Below are positions 25,554 through 34,007 of a stretch of 64,000 nucleotides of DNA, in pieces (positions within the stretch are counted from its first letter, which is position 1; each line of letters starts with the position of its first letter). The stretch is taken from the NCBI GenBank assembly GCA_965203525.1, contig OZ241898.1:372001-436000 (forward strand), read 5' to 3'. Under the pieces are notes generated by a model, which searched no databases, was not told the DNA's origin, and worked only from the letters and a program-made list of their open reading frames with translations. Source of the DNA: WTFV01 sp965203525 (lineage in GTDB: Bacteria > Acidobacteriota > Vicinamibacteria > Vicinamibacterales > UBA8438). A program made the position numbers and the translations under genes.

Positions 25554-27646
25554 GGATCCTGGTTTCGTGGCTGCGGGAGCTCGTGCCGGTCACGGTGCCC
25601 GTCGCCGAGCTGGCCGATGCGCTCACCGCGCACGGTTTCGAGGTGTCGGCGGTCGATCCGGCGCCGCCGGTTCCGGGCCGGCCGGCCGGGGGCGAGGACG
25701 CCGTCCTCGATCTGGAGATCACGACCAACCGGCCCGACTGCCTGAGCGTGGCCGGCGTCGCGCGCGAGGTGGCGACGATCTGCGGGAGCGCGATCACCTG
25801 GCCGGCGCTGGCCGCGACGCCCACCGGCGACGATGCGCTGCCGGTGACGATCGCGGACGACGCGCTGGCGCTCTGCCCGCGCTACGCCGCGTCGGTGGCG
25901 GAGGTGGCCGTCGGCCCGTCGCCGGCCTGGATGGCGGCGCGGCTCGAGGCGTCCGGCGTCCGGCCGATCAACAACGTCGTCGACGTCACGAACTACGTGC
26001 TGCTCGAGCTCGGCCATCCGATGCATGCGTTCGACCTCGACCGGCTCGCCGGGGGCGAGCTGCGGATCCGCCGCGCGCGGCAGGGGGAGCGCGTCCGCAC
26101 CCTGGACGGCGTGGAGCGCAGGCTCGAAGACGACGTGCTCGTCATCGCCGACGGCGCGCGCCCGCAGGCGGTGGCCGGCGTGATGGGCGGGGCCGATTCG
26201 GAGGTGACGGACCGGACGGTGCGCGTCGCGTTCGAGAGCGCGTGGTTCGATCCGGTCTCGGTCCGCCGCACGAGCAAGCGGCTGGCGCTGTCGACCGACG
26301 CTTCGTTCCGCTTCGAACGGGGCGCCGACGTCGAGGCCCCGGTGCGGGCCATGCGGCGCGCGCATCGGCTGCTGGGCGAGATCGGCGGCGGCGCGCCGCG
26401 CGGCCGCATCGTCGACCGCTACCCCGCGCCCCGGGAGCGGGCCTCCGTCACGCTGCGCCACGCCCGGATCGGCCAGGTGCTCGGCGTCGACGTGGAGCCC
26501 GCCTTCGTGCCGGCCACGCTCGGGCGGCTCGGATTCGACGTCGCCCCGGAAGCGGCGGACGGCGGCGGCGCGCGGTGGCGGGTCACCGTTCCGCCGCACC
26601 GCGTCGACGTCGGCCGGGAGATCGACCTCATCGAGGAAGTCGCCCGCCACCACGGCTACGAGCGTCTGCCGTCGACCTTCCCCGCCCTGGTCCGCGCACC
26701 GGCGCCGGCGCGCGACGCGCTGGCGCGCCAGCGGCTCCTCCGCCGCGTGCTGACCGCCGGCGGCTGCTCGGAGGCCGTCACCTACGGCTTCATCGAAGAA
26801 GCCGCCGCGCGCCCGTTCGTCGAGCGGCCCGACGACCTGGTCCGCATCGCCAACCCGCTGTCGGAGAAGTTCGCGGTGCTGCGGCCGGCGCTGGCGCCCG
26901 GCCTGCTCGACGCCCTCGTCCACAACCGCCGGCGCGAACGCCGCGACGTCCGGCTCTTCGAAATCGGCCGCCGGTTCACCGCCGGCGGCGGCGAGACGCC
27001 CGGCTTCGCGATCGCGCTCACCGGCGCCGCGGCGCCCCCCCACTGGAGCGGCGGGGAGCGGCGGATCGACCTGTTCGACGCGATCGGCCTCGTCGACCGG
27101 GTGTGCGAAGCGTGCGGGGTGGCGCCGGCGTACGAGCCGACGGCGCGGGACCCGCTCGTCGCCGGCCGCGCCGCCACGGTGCGGGCGACGGTTCCGGACG
27201 CCGCGCAGCCGGTTGCCCTCGGCTACGTCGGCCAGCTCGTCGCGGCGGTCGCCGAGGCGCGCGGGCTGCCCGCCGACGAGGCGGTCTACGTGGCCGAGCT
27301 CGACCTTGCGGCGCTCGGGCGGGTCGGCGCGGACCGCCGGCGGATGGTGGCGGCGCCGCTGCCGCGGCATCCCTCGATCGTCCGCGATCTGGCGGTGGTC
27401 GTCGACGCGGTCTTGCCCGCCGCCGCGGTTCGTGACACGATTCGTTCCGTCGCCCCGGAGACGCTGCTGCAGGTGCGCGAGTTCGATCGCTACGCCGGGA
27501 AGGGCATTCCGGAGGATCGAGCGAGTCTGGCGTTCCGTCTGACGTTCCGCGCCGCGGACCGCACGTTGACGGACGCCGAGGTGCAGCACGCCATGGACGC
27601 GATCGTCGCCGCGCTGGAGACCGGGCACGGAGCGACGCTGCGGTAG
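25550..27646 (+). CDS. pheT: phenylalanine--tRNA ligase beta subunit, short form
   Basis: 698 residues from TTG at 25550, giving the canonical RILVSWLRELVPV opening. The usual EMAP/tRNA-binding domain (about 100 residues near 40-150 in the E. coli protein) is absent: GFEVSAVDPA runs almost directly into DLEITTNRPDCLSVAGVARE. The B3/B4 editing region (IDLIEEVARHHGYERLPSTF and ALSTDASFRFERGAD), the B5 domain and the C-terminal ferredoxin-fold anticodon-binding domain (PSIVRDLAVVVD ... DRTLTDAEVQHAMD) are present. It pairs with PheS as an alpha2-beta2 enzyme. Confidence 0.96.
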   Translation: MRILVSWLRELVPVTVPVAELADALTAHGFEVSAVDPAPPVPGRPAGGEDAVLDLEITTNRPDCLSVAGVAREVATICGSAITWPALAATPTGDDALPVTIADDALALCPRYAASVAEVAVGPSPAWMAARLEASGVRPINNVVDVTNYVLLELGHPMHAFDLDRLAGGELRIRRARQGERVRTLDGVERRLEDDVLVIADGARPQAVAGVMGGADSEVTDRTVRVAFESAWFDPVSVRRTSKRLALSTDASFRFERGADVEAPVRAMRRAHRLLGEIGGGAPRGRIVDRYPAPRERASVTLRHARIGQVLGVDVEPAFVPATLGRLGFDVAPEAADGGGARWRVTVPPHRVDVGREIDLIEEVARHHGYERLPSTFPALVRAPAPARDALARQRLLRRVLTAGGCSEAVTYGFIEEAAARPFVERPDDLVRIANPLSEKFAVLRPALAPGLLDALVHNRRRERRDVRLFEIGRRFTAGGGETPGFAIALTGAAAPPHWSGGERRIDLFDAIGLVDRVCEACGVAPAYEPTARDPLVAGRAATVRATVPDAAQPVALGYVGQLVAAVAEARGLPADEAVYVAELDLAALGRVGADRRRMVAAPLPRHPSIVRDLAVVVDAVLPAAAVRDTIRSVAPETLLQVREFDRYAGKGIPEDRASLAFRLTFRAADRTLTDAEVQHAMDAIVAALETGHGATLR

Positions 27647-27691
27647 CGGGCGCCGAAGCGGACGCAGCCTTGTGAAGGAGTGGGTTCTTTG

Positions 27692-27958
27692 ATGTCGGAT
27701 ACGGACACGGACACGGCTCAATTCGTCGATCTGGCCACGGTGGACCGCCTCGCCCAGAAGGTGACGGCGCTGGTGCAGATGCTGGAGCGCACGCGGCAGG
27801 AGCTGGCCGAGACGCAGGCGGACAACGAACGGTTGAACACCGAGCTCGGCGAGCTCCGCGAGAGCCTGGCGGAGGCCGAGACGCTCCGCGAGGAGCGCGA
27901 TCAGGTGCGGCAACGGGTCAGCGAGATGCTCGAGCGGCTCGATACGCTCGACCTGTAA
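27692..27958 (+). CDS. zapB: ZapB-like cell division coiled-coil protein
   Basis: 88 residues, nearly all one coiled coil (LAQKVTALVQMLERTRQELA, then QADNERLNTELGELRESLAE). It lies between pheT and zapA, where a ZapB-type gene is commonly found. GAAGGAG is 11 bases before the ATG; a GTG at 27680 is an alternative start. ZapB links the Z-ring and the chromosome in enterobacteria. Assignment rests on size, coiled coil and neighbours rather than on strong sequence motifs. Confidence 0.65.
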   Translation: MSDTDTDTAQFVDLATVDRLAQKVTALVQMLERTRQELAETQADNERLNTELGELRESLAEAETLREERDQVRQRVSEMLERLDTLDL

Positions 27959-28015
27959 TCGCGGCGGCCGGGCCGCCAGGCGGCGGATCCCGGGCGGCCC
28001 GCCGTTCACCGCGCG

Positions 28016-28384
28016 ATGGACAAGCCGATCGACGCCAGCGTCACCCACGTCGAGATCCTGGGCCGGCAGTACCCCGTCCGCAGCCGGCTGGATGCCGAGG
28101 CCGTGGCGCGCCTCGGCGTGTACGTCCGCGAGAAGATGGAAGCGGTGGCGAGCCGCGCGCCGCGCCGCGACCTCGTGCACGTGGCGGTTCTGGCCGCCCT
28201 GAACATCGCCGACGACTACTTTCGGAGCCTGGACGGCCGCGCGGACGACGAACGCCACGTCCGCGACGGCATGCTGGCCATCGAGGCGCTGGTCGATCAG
28301 GCCGTCGACGGCGGTTCCCCCCCGGACGATCAGCCGGAACGTTCCGCTTCGCCGCCGAATCCGGAGACGGCGGGCACGGCCTGA
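28016..28384 (+). CDS. zapA: cell division protein ZapA
   Basis: 122 residues. N-terminal strand VTHVEILGRQYPVRSRLDAE, then VARLGVYVREKMEAVA and the diagnostic HVAVLAALNIADDYF. Later helices and a Pro/Ser-rich tail follow. ZapA tetramers crosslink FtsZ filaments. The gene is followed by the 6S RNA gene, the same order as in enterobacteria. Confidence 0.9.
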   Translation: MDKPIDASVTHVEILGRQYPVRSRLDAEAVARLGVYVREKMEAVASRAPRRDLVHVAVLAALNIADDYFRSLDGRADDERHVRDGMLAIEALVDQAVDGGSPPDDQPERSASPPNPETAGTA

Positions 28385-28448
28385 CCGCGCCGCCGTACGG
28401 CCGGCCCGCCGCCGCCGGGCGCGAGCTGCGCCCGCGCGCCGGGGCGCC

Positions 28449-28477
28449 TTGCCCCGGCCGGCGCTTCGTTCTAAGAT
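28449..28477 (+). promoter_or_regulatory. promoter of the 6S RNA gene
   Basis: TTGCCC (28449-28454), 17 bp, TAAGAT (28472-28477). Transcription would begin near 28484, just before the closing stem of the predicted RNA. Confidence 0.6.
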
Positions 28478-28484
28478 CCGCGGA

Positions 28485-28705
28485 GAAACGGAGCACGGCA
28501 CGTGTGTTGGATTCCCGAGATTCCCTGCAGTACGCGTGATGGCCTGGAGGCTCGTTTGAGCCATTGTTGTATCGAAGTGAACCGCGACGCTTCGCCGTGT
28601 GCACGCCTCGGCCCGAGGAAGCCTGGAAGCGGGGTTTGACATAGCGGTTCCACCTGCACGCGCAGGTTCATACGACCTCCCCACACGGTAATCGCGGGGG
28701 TTTTT
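28485..28705 (+). ncRNA. ssrS: 6S RNA
   Basis: A 375-bp gap between zapA and rny has a conserved-looking, less GC-rich RNA. CGTGTG (28501-28506) pairs with CACACG (28682-28687) as a closing stem about 187 nt apart. Inside are CCGAGATTCCCTGCAG on the 5' side and, on the 3' side, CTCGGCCCGAGGAAGCCTGG and GGTTCCACCTGCACGCGCAG, which parallel the E. coli 6S segments CTCGGTCCGTCCGAGAAGCC and TTCACCTTGAACCAAGGG. A T-run at 28701-28705 follows GGGGG. 6S RNA mimics an open promoter and sequesters the housekeeping RNA polymerase in stationary phase. Ends are approximate. Confidence 0.82.
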
Positions 28706-28758
28706 CGGGTTGCGTCCCGCGACCCGGGCATGCCGCGCCGGCTCCGTGCGAGTGGCGC

Positions 28759-30333
28759 ATGGAGCTCCTTCCGAGCGTCGTCGCCGCCGGGCTGGCGGCC
28801 GCCGTCGTCGGGTCGATCGTCTTCGGCGCGTGGCTCGCCACACGCCGCAGGATCGCCGCCCTGACGGTGGGCCGCGCGCGCGACGAAGCGCAACGCCTGC
28901 GGCGGGACGCCGAGCGCGAGATCGGCGCCCGCCGCAAGGAAGAGGATCTCGCCGCCCGGGAACAGGCCCAGACTCTGCGGCACGAGGCGGAGAACGATGC
29001 GCGCCGGCGCCGCGAGAAGCTGGCTTCGCTCGAACGCGATCTGAACGATCGCAAGCGGGCGCTCGCGGAACGCTCCGTGAGCGTCGACCGGGCGGCGCGC
29101 GAGCTGCGGGCCCGCGAAGACGCGGTCATCGGGCGGGAACAGGCGGTCGACGCCGAGGAGGCGCGCTGCCGGGAGCTCGCCGAGCGGACGCAGGCCGAGT
29201 TGCAGCGCGTCTCCGGCATGACCGCCGACGAAGCGAAGGAATCGCTCTGCCGGCAACTCGAATCGGACGCCCGGCGCGACGCCGCCAACCTCGTCAAGCG
29301 GCTGGAGCACGAGGCGCGCGAAACCGCCGCCGAGAAGGCGAAGCAGGTCATCACCCAGGCGATCCAGCGCAGCGCCGCCGACCACGCCATCGAGACCACG
29401 GTGTCGGTGGTCGACCTGCCGAGCGACGATCTGAAGGGACGCATCATCGGCCGCGAGGGCCGCAACATCCGCGCCCTGGAGACCGCGACCGGGGTCGAGC
29501 TGATCGTCGACGACACGCCCGGCGCCATCATCCTCTCCAGCTTCGACCCCTACCGCCGCGCGATCGCCGGACGCGCCATCGAGCAGCTCGTCGCCGACGG
29601 CCGCATCCACCCCGCCCGCATCGAAGAAGTCGTCGAGAAGGTCCGCGCCGAGGTCGACGAGGCGACGCTGAAGGAGGGCGAAACCGCGGCGTTCGAACTC
29701 GGGATCCACGACCTGCACCCCGAGATCAGCCGCATGATGGGCCGGCTGAAGTTCCGCACCAGCTACGGCCAGAACGTCCTCGCGCACTCGAAGGAGGTCG
29801 CCTACGTCGCCGGCGTGATGGCGCGCGAGCTCGGCCTCGACGCGCACACCACCATCCGCGCCGCCTTCGTGCACGACGTCGGCAAGGCGATGGACCGCGA
29901 GCTCGAAGGCACGCACCTGCAGATCGGCATCGACTTCCTGCGCAAGCACGGCGAGTCCGACGCCGTCGTCGACGCGATGGCCGCGCACCACATGGACATC
30001 GACTGGCCCTCGCTCGAATCGATGCTCGTGCAGGCCGCCGACGCGATCTCCGCCGCCCGGCCGGGCGCCCGCCGCGACATCCTGGAGTCGTACGTCAAGC
30101 GCCTGGAGAACCTGGAAGGGATCGCGGACTCGTTCCAGGGGGTCTCGAAGTCGTTCGCGCTGCAGGCGGGCCGCGAGATCCGGGTGATGGTCGAGAGCGA
30201 GCGGATCTCCGACGAAGAGGCGATCTGGCTCTCGAAGGACATCGCCAAGCGGATCGAGAACGAGTTGCAGTACCCCGGCCAGATCAAGGTCACCGTGATC
30301 CGCGAGACCCGCTCGGTGGAGTACGCGCGGTAA
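28759..30333 (+). CDS. rny: ribonuclease Y
   Basis: 524 residues. One N-terminal membrane anchor (VVAAGLAAAVVGSIVFGAWL), a long charged coiled coil to about residue 200, a KH domain (GRIIGREGRNIRALETATGV, about 225-245) and an HD domain with VAYVAGVMARELGL, FVHDVGKA (about 368-376) and DAMAAHHMDIDWPS. The C-terminus IENELQYPGQIKVTVIRETR is a family hallmark. RNase Y is a membrane-tethered endoribonuclease that starts mRNA decay. The position after 6S RNA and before thiL suggests separate transcription from zapA. Confidence 0.97.
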   Translation: MELLPSVVAAGLAAAVVGSIVFGAWLATRRRIAALTVGRARDEAQRLRRDAEREIGARRKEEDLAAREQAQTLRHEAENDARRRREKLASLERDLNDRKRALAERSVSVDRAARELRAREDAVIGREQAVDAEEARCRELAERTQAELQRVSGMTADEAKESLCRQLESDARRDAANLVKRLEHEARETAAEKAKQVITQAIQRSAADHAIETTVSVVDLPSDDLKGRIIGREGRNIRALETATGVELIVDDTPGAIILSSFDPYRRAIAGRAIEQLVADGRIHPARIEEVVEKVRAEVDEATLKEGETAAFELGIHDLHPEISRMMGRLKFRTSYGQNVLAHSKEVAYVAGVMARELGLDAHTTIRAAFVHDVGKAMDRELEGTHLQIGIDFLRKHGESDAVVDAMAAHHMDIDWPSLESMLVQAADAISAARPGARRDILESYVKRLENLEGIADSFQGVSKSFALQAGREIRVMVESERISDEEAIWLSKDIAKRIENELQYPGQIKVTVIRETRSVEYAR

Positions 30334-30343
30334 CCGTCCCGAC

Positions 30344-31363
30344 GTGCGCAGCACCGCCACCATCGCCGACGCGGGCGAGCAGGCCGTCATCGACCACGTC
30401 CGGGAACGGGTGCCGCCGGCGCCGGCGGGCGTCGTGACCGGCATCGGCGACGACGCCGCCGTCGTCGAGCCGGACCGCGGCGCGCTGCTCGTCGTGACCA
30501 CCGACACGCTGGTCGAAGGCGTGCACTTCGACCGGTCCCACGGCACGCCGGCCGACGTCGGCGACAAGGCGCTCGCGGTCAACCTGAGCGACTTGGCGGC
30601 GATGGGCGCCGCGCCCCGGTACGCCCTGCTCGCCCTGTCGCTTCCCGCCCGGTGGCTCGTCGCCGAGGTCGACGAGCTGCTCGACGCCCTGCTGGATCTG
30701 GCCGCACGCCACCGCACGACGCTCGTCGGCGGCGACGTCACCGCCTCGCCCGGACCGCTCGTCGTCGGCGTGACCGCCTTCGGCAGCGCGAAGCGGCGGC
30801 GCGTGCTCGGCCGGGACGGCGCCCGGCCGAACGACGTCGTCTACGTCAGCGGCGCCATCGGCGCGGCGGCGGCCGGCCTGGCCTCGCTGCAGCAGGCCGG
30901 TCCCGCCGGCGGCCCGCCCCCCGACGAATGCCGCCGGCGCCTCCGCCGCCCCGCGGCCCGCGTCGCCCTCGGTGTCGCGCTCGGCCGCAACCGGGCCGCC
31001 CGCGCCTGCATCGATCTGAGCGACGGCCTCGCCGACGCCGTCCGGCGCATCGCGGCCGCGAGCGGCGTCGGCGTGCGGCTCGACGCCGAGGCGCTGCCGA
31101 TTCACCCGGAAGCGCGCGCCTGGTTCGAGGGCGCCGATCTCGACCCGGTGACCGCCGCGCTGGCCGGCGGCGAGGACTACGAGCTCGCCTTCACGAGCCC
31201 GCCGGCGTTCCGCGGCCGGCTGCGGAACGTGCGGCGGCAGATCGGGGGCCTGCCGATCACGCCGATCGGGGTCGTGACGAAGGAACGCACCGTGCGCCTG
31301 CGCCGCGGCGGCAGGGACGAACCGCTGCCCCGCGGATTCGAGCACTTCGCCGGCGCGCCGTGA
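30344..31363 (+). CDS. thiL: thiamine-monophosphate kinase
   Basis: 339 residues from GTG, 10 bp after rny. AIRS/PurM-like motifs in order: TGIGDDAAVVEPD, TTDTLVEGVHFDRS, ALAVNLSDLAAMGA, LVGGDVTASPGPL, CIDLSDGLADAVRRI and LAGGEDYELAFTSP. It phosphorylates thiamine monophosphate to the active diphosphate in the cytosol. No other thiamine gene is nearby. It converges on a VWA gene with only 10 bp between the stop codons. Confidence 0.95.
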   Translation: MRSTATIADAGEQAVIDHVRERVPPAPAGVVTGIGDDAAVVEPDRGALLVVTTDTLVEGVHFDRSHGTPADVGDKALAVNLSDLAAMGAAPRYALLALSLPARWLVAEVDELLDALLDLAARHRTTLVGGDVTASPGPLVVGVTAFGSAKRRRVLGRDGARPNDVVYVSGAIGAAAAGLASLQQAGPAGGPPPDECRRRLRRPAARVALGVALGRNRAARACIDLSDGLADAVRRIAAASGVGVRLDAEALPIHPEARAWFEGADLDPVTAALAGGEDYELAFTSPPAFRGRLRNVRRQIGGLPITPIGVVTKERTVRLRRGGRDEPLPRGFEHFAGAP

Positions 31364-31373
31364 ACGGCGGCCA

Positions 31374-32708
31374 TCAGGGGCCTCCCGGCCCCGGCACGAC
31401 GGTCGGCTCGCCCGTGCGGGCGAGCGTATACGAATCGCGAGCCTGCACCTCCAGGCCGTCACGGTTCACCGTCACGCGCAGCGCGCGGCGCCGGTGGGTC
31501 GGGTCCGGGTTGCTGGTGTAGTAGCCGACGACGTAGTAGTCGCTCGTTTCCGCGTCGATCTGCCGCAGCAGCTCGGAGAAGTTGTTCGTGTTGACGATGG
31601 AGATGCCGCCGGTCAGCTCCGCCAGCGTGCGCAGGCTCGAGCGGGCCGCCATCATGTACTCGCGCCAGGCCTCGATCGGCACGTCGTAGTCGATGTCGGG
31701 GCTGGAGACGAGTCCCCGCGGGTCCATGGTGTACAGCGTCGTGTTGGCGCGGGTGGCCGTCTCGCTCAGCTCGGCCAGCTCGCTGACGAGCTCTCCGTCG
31801 GCGAACACGGCTCCCTGGCGCTCGACGCGGTTGAACGGGCTCGTGATCGCACGCTCGGAGGCGCCGCTGCCGCCGCCGGCGAGGTCGATCGGTCTCTCGC
31901 GCAGGAGCTCGTCGCGCATGGAGATGCCGTGCAGCCGCTGCAGGGCGAACGGGTTCAGGTCGTATCCGGTGCTGACGTAGATGATGACCTTGCGCCGATC
32001 CTGGATTCCCGACAATCCCTCCAGGACGCCGTTCACGGCCATGAACGCGCGGTGCGCGCGCCAGCGCAGCTCGCCGGGGCCGTCCGGTCCCTCCTGCGTG
32101 TTCTCGATGAGGTCGCGCGGCGTCATGCCGCTTCCGACGATCCCGTCCACCGCCGACTTCACGTGGCCCAGGTCGTAGGTGAGGTCGACCGCCTTCCCGG
32201 CCGGGCCGTTGGAAATCAGTCCCACCAGGTCGCCGTCGTGCACCAGGGTGTCGGCCACCTCCTTGACGAAGTGGCGGACCCGGGGGGTGACCTCCGGCTC
32301 CAGGTGCATCGCGTCCACGAAGAAGACGATGATCCGCCCCGGGATCCGGCTCTGGACGCGGCGGCTCGGCAGGATGATGCCCTCGTGCGCCGGCGGCGGC
32401 GGCACGAGCTGGTTGAAGACCCGGCCGCCGTGCACCAGCACGAGCGACGTGACTTCCTGGGGCACGCCGTCCTCCTCGATCCGGAAGTCGGCCGGCGTCA
32501 GATCGGGGACGAAGGCGCCGCCGGCGTCGCGGACGATGACGTCGGTGCGGATCAGCGTCACGCCGGCTCGGAAGGTGCCGGGCTGCTGGGGCGCCGCTGC
32601 CGCGGTCTGGGCCGGCGCCGCGGACGGGACTCCCGCCGCCAGAACGCAGCCGCAGATTCCCGCGGCGACACGGAGGCACGTCGACGAAACCGCTGGAAGA
32701 TGGCGCAT
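31374..32708 (-). CDS. secreted VWA domain protein (acidobacterial VWFA-related family)
   Basis: 444 residues with signal peptide (VAAGICGCVLAAGVPSAAPAQ). After it: TFRAGVTLIRTDVIVRDAGG and LTPADFRIEEDGVPQEV, the N-terminal sandwich typical of the VWFA-related Acidobacterial family (TIGR03436). Then the VWA fold with RIIVFFVDAMHLEP at the MIDAS position, which departs from the DxSxS consensus, and RRKVIIYVSTGYDLNPF. The C-terminus SDYYVVGYYTSNPDPTHR is also characteristic. Function is unknown; the family is heavily expanded in Acidobacteriota and is thought to act in the periplasm or at the surface. Confidence 0.88.
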   Translation of the reverse strand: MRHLPAVSSTCLRVAAGICGCVLAAGVPSAAPAQTAAAAPQQPGTFRAGVTLIRTDVIVRDAGGAFVPDLTPADFRIEEDGVPQEVTSLVLVHGGRVFNQLVPPPPAHEGIILPSRRVQSRIPGRIIVFFVDAMHLEPEVTPRVRHFVKEVADTLVHDGDLVGLISNGPAGKAVDLTYDLGHVKSAVDGIVGSGMTPRDLIENTQEGPDGPGELRWRAHRAFMAVNGVLEGLSGIQDRRKVIIYVSTGYDLNPFALQRLHGISMRDELLRERPIDLAGGGSGASERAITSPFNRVERQGAVFADGELVSELAELSETATRANTTLYTMDPRGLVSSPDIDYDVPIEAWREYMMAARSSLRTLAELTGGISIVNTNNFSELLRQIDAETSDYYVVGYYTSNPDPTHRRRALRVTVNRDGLEVQARDSYTLARTGEPTVVPGPGGP

Positions 32709-33085
32709 GGGATATCCAACCTCCTTGTCGAGTCGCCGACCATGCTACCCCGTCTGCGCCCGGCGCCGGAAGCCGGGCGGCCCGGAAACGGCGGGGGCCT
32801 CTCGTGCGGCCCGTTGCCCGCCGGGGGCACTCGCGCCCGTCCGGCGTGTTGATGACGCGCGCGGTCCGCGCCTCCTGTGCGCCCTGGACCCGGAGCACGC
32901 CGCCGCCAACCGGCGCCACGTGTTGATGACGCGCGCGGTCCGCGCCTCCTGTGCGCCCGTTGCCCGCCGGGGGTTCACGCGGACGCGCCCCGGGGGTAGG
33001 ATGGAGGAAGCCGTCGGAGAGGGATGGATCCGGGCCGGTGGCGGCCGGGCGGCGCCGCGGACGCCGGCAGATTGGTTGGGGACCG
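32709..33085. repeat. divergent intergenic region with a 40-bp identical spaced repeat
   Basis: 377 bp between the divergent VWA and BON genes. A 40-bp segment containing GTGTTGATGACGCGCGCGGT is identical at 32845-32884 and 32919-32958 (offset 74 bp, spacer 34 bp). A second related block, GTTGCCCGCCGGGGG, flanks the pair on both sides near 32812 and 32958. Promoters for both genes must lie here but none is clear. Confidence 0.9.
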
Positions 33086-33850
33086 ATGCATGCACGAAAC
33101 GTCGGATCGCTGGCGGCCGGCCTCGCCGTGGCCGGCCTGTTGACCCTGGCCCCGCGCGAGTTGCCGGCGGCCGGCGGCGCCGCGCAGGCACGGGCGCCGG
33201 TCGCGGACGCCGTGGCGGAGATGCTTCGCGACGGCCTCGACCTCGAGGACGTCACGGTGACCGTCGCCGGAACCGAGGCGACGCTCGCCGGCAGCGTCCC
33301 GACGCTGTGGGACAAGACCGAGGCGATCGAGCGGACCCTGGCGTTGCCCCTGGTGGAGACCGTCGCGAGCGAGCTGACCATCCCGGAGGTCGAGGACGAC
33401 GACGAGATCGCCCGCGAAGTGGGCCGGGCGATCCGGAACTACCGCTACATCACCATCTGGGACTACGTCGGCGGCGGCGTGGAGAACGGCGTCGTGACCC
33501 TGAACGGGGCCGTGACGCCGGATCGCGACAAGCCGGCGGAGCTGTTCGAGCGGGTGGCGAGGATCCGCGGGGTGCAGGACGTCCGGATGCGGATCGCGCA
33601 GCAGTCGGCGTCGAGCCGCGACGACAGACTGCGCACGGCAATCGCCGCCCGCGCGTTGCGGCACCCGACGCTGTCGCACTACACGCTGACGGGCGACATC
33701 ATTCCGCCGTTCCGCATCATCGTGGACCAGGCGGTGGTGACGCTGGCCGGGTCGGTCCGGAGCGGAGCCGAGAGCCGGGTCCTGGAGACGATCGCCAGGC
33801 AGGCGTTCGAAACGCAGGAGGTCGTGAACCTTCTGCAATTCCCCCGGTAG
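33086..33850 (+). CDS. secreted BON domain protein
   Basis: 254 residues from ATG 33086 (MHARNVGSLAAGLAVAGLLT, signal peptide cleaved near PAAGG). Three BON-like modules follow: VADAVAEMLRDGLDLEDVTV with EATLAGSVPTLWDKTEAIE; DDEIAREVGRAIRNYRYITI with VVTLNGAVTPDRDKPAEL; and LRTAIAARALRHPTLSHYTL with VVTLAGSVRSGAESRVLE. BON domains bind phospholipid and are common in OsmY-like periplasmic stress proteins. The role here is inferred. Confidence 0.85.
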   Translation: MHARNVGSLAAGLAVAGLLTLAPRELPAAGGAAQARAPVADAVAEMLRDGLDLEDVTVTVAGTEATLAGSVPTLWDKTEAIERTLALPLVETVASELTIPEVEDDDEIAREVGRAIRNYRYITIWDYVGGGVENGVVTLNGAVTPDRDKPAELFERVARIRGVQDVRMRIAQQSASSRDDRLRTAIAARALRHPTLSHYTLTGDIIPPFRIIVDQAVVTLAGSVRSGAESRVLETIARQAFETQEVVNLLQFPR

Positions 33851-34007
33851 CCGCGGCGGGGTCGCGCCGGCGCGGGTCCGCCGGTAGCCGCGACGGCGCG
33901 CCTTGCCGGGAGCGCGGGCGCCGGCGCGCAACGTGGCGACCTTCGAGACCGGTCGCGCCGAGAACCGGCCGCGTCTTTGCTCCGGGCCCCGTTTCCGGCT
34001 CTGCCGT

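Noticed and set aside
28636..28641. TTGACA inside the 6S RNA as a promoter for rny
   Set aside because: No suitable -10 box at 16-18 bp, and the segment is part of the conserved 6S structure.
32845..32958. Two-repeat CRISPR-like unit (40-bp repeat, 34-bp spacer) and similar geometry at other loci
   Set aside because: Each locus has its own repeat, often a gene end, with two or three units only; no cas genes, leader or third repeat. Treated as spaced direct repeats.
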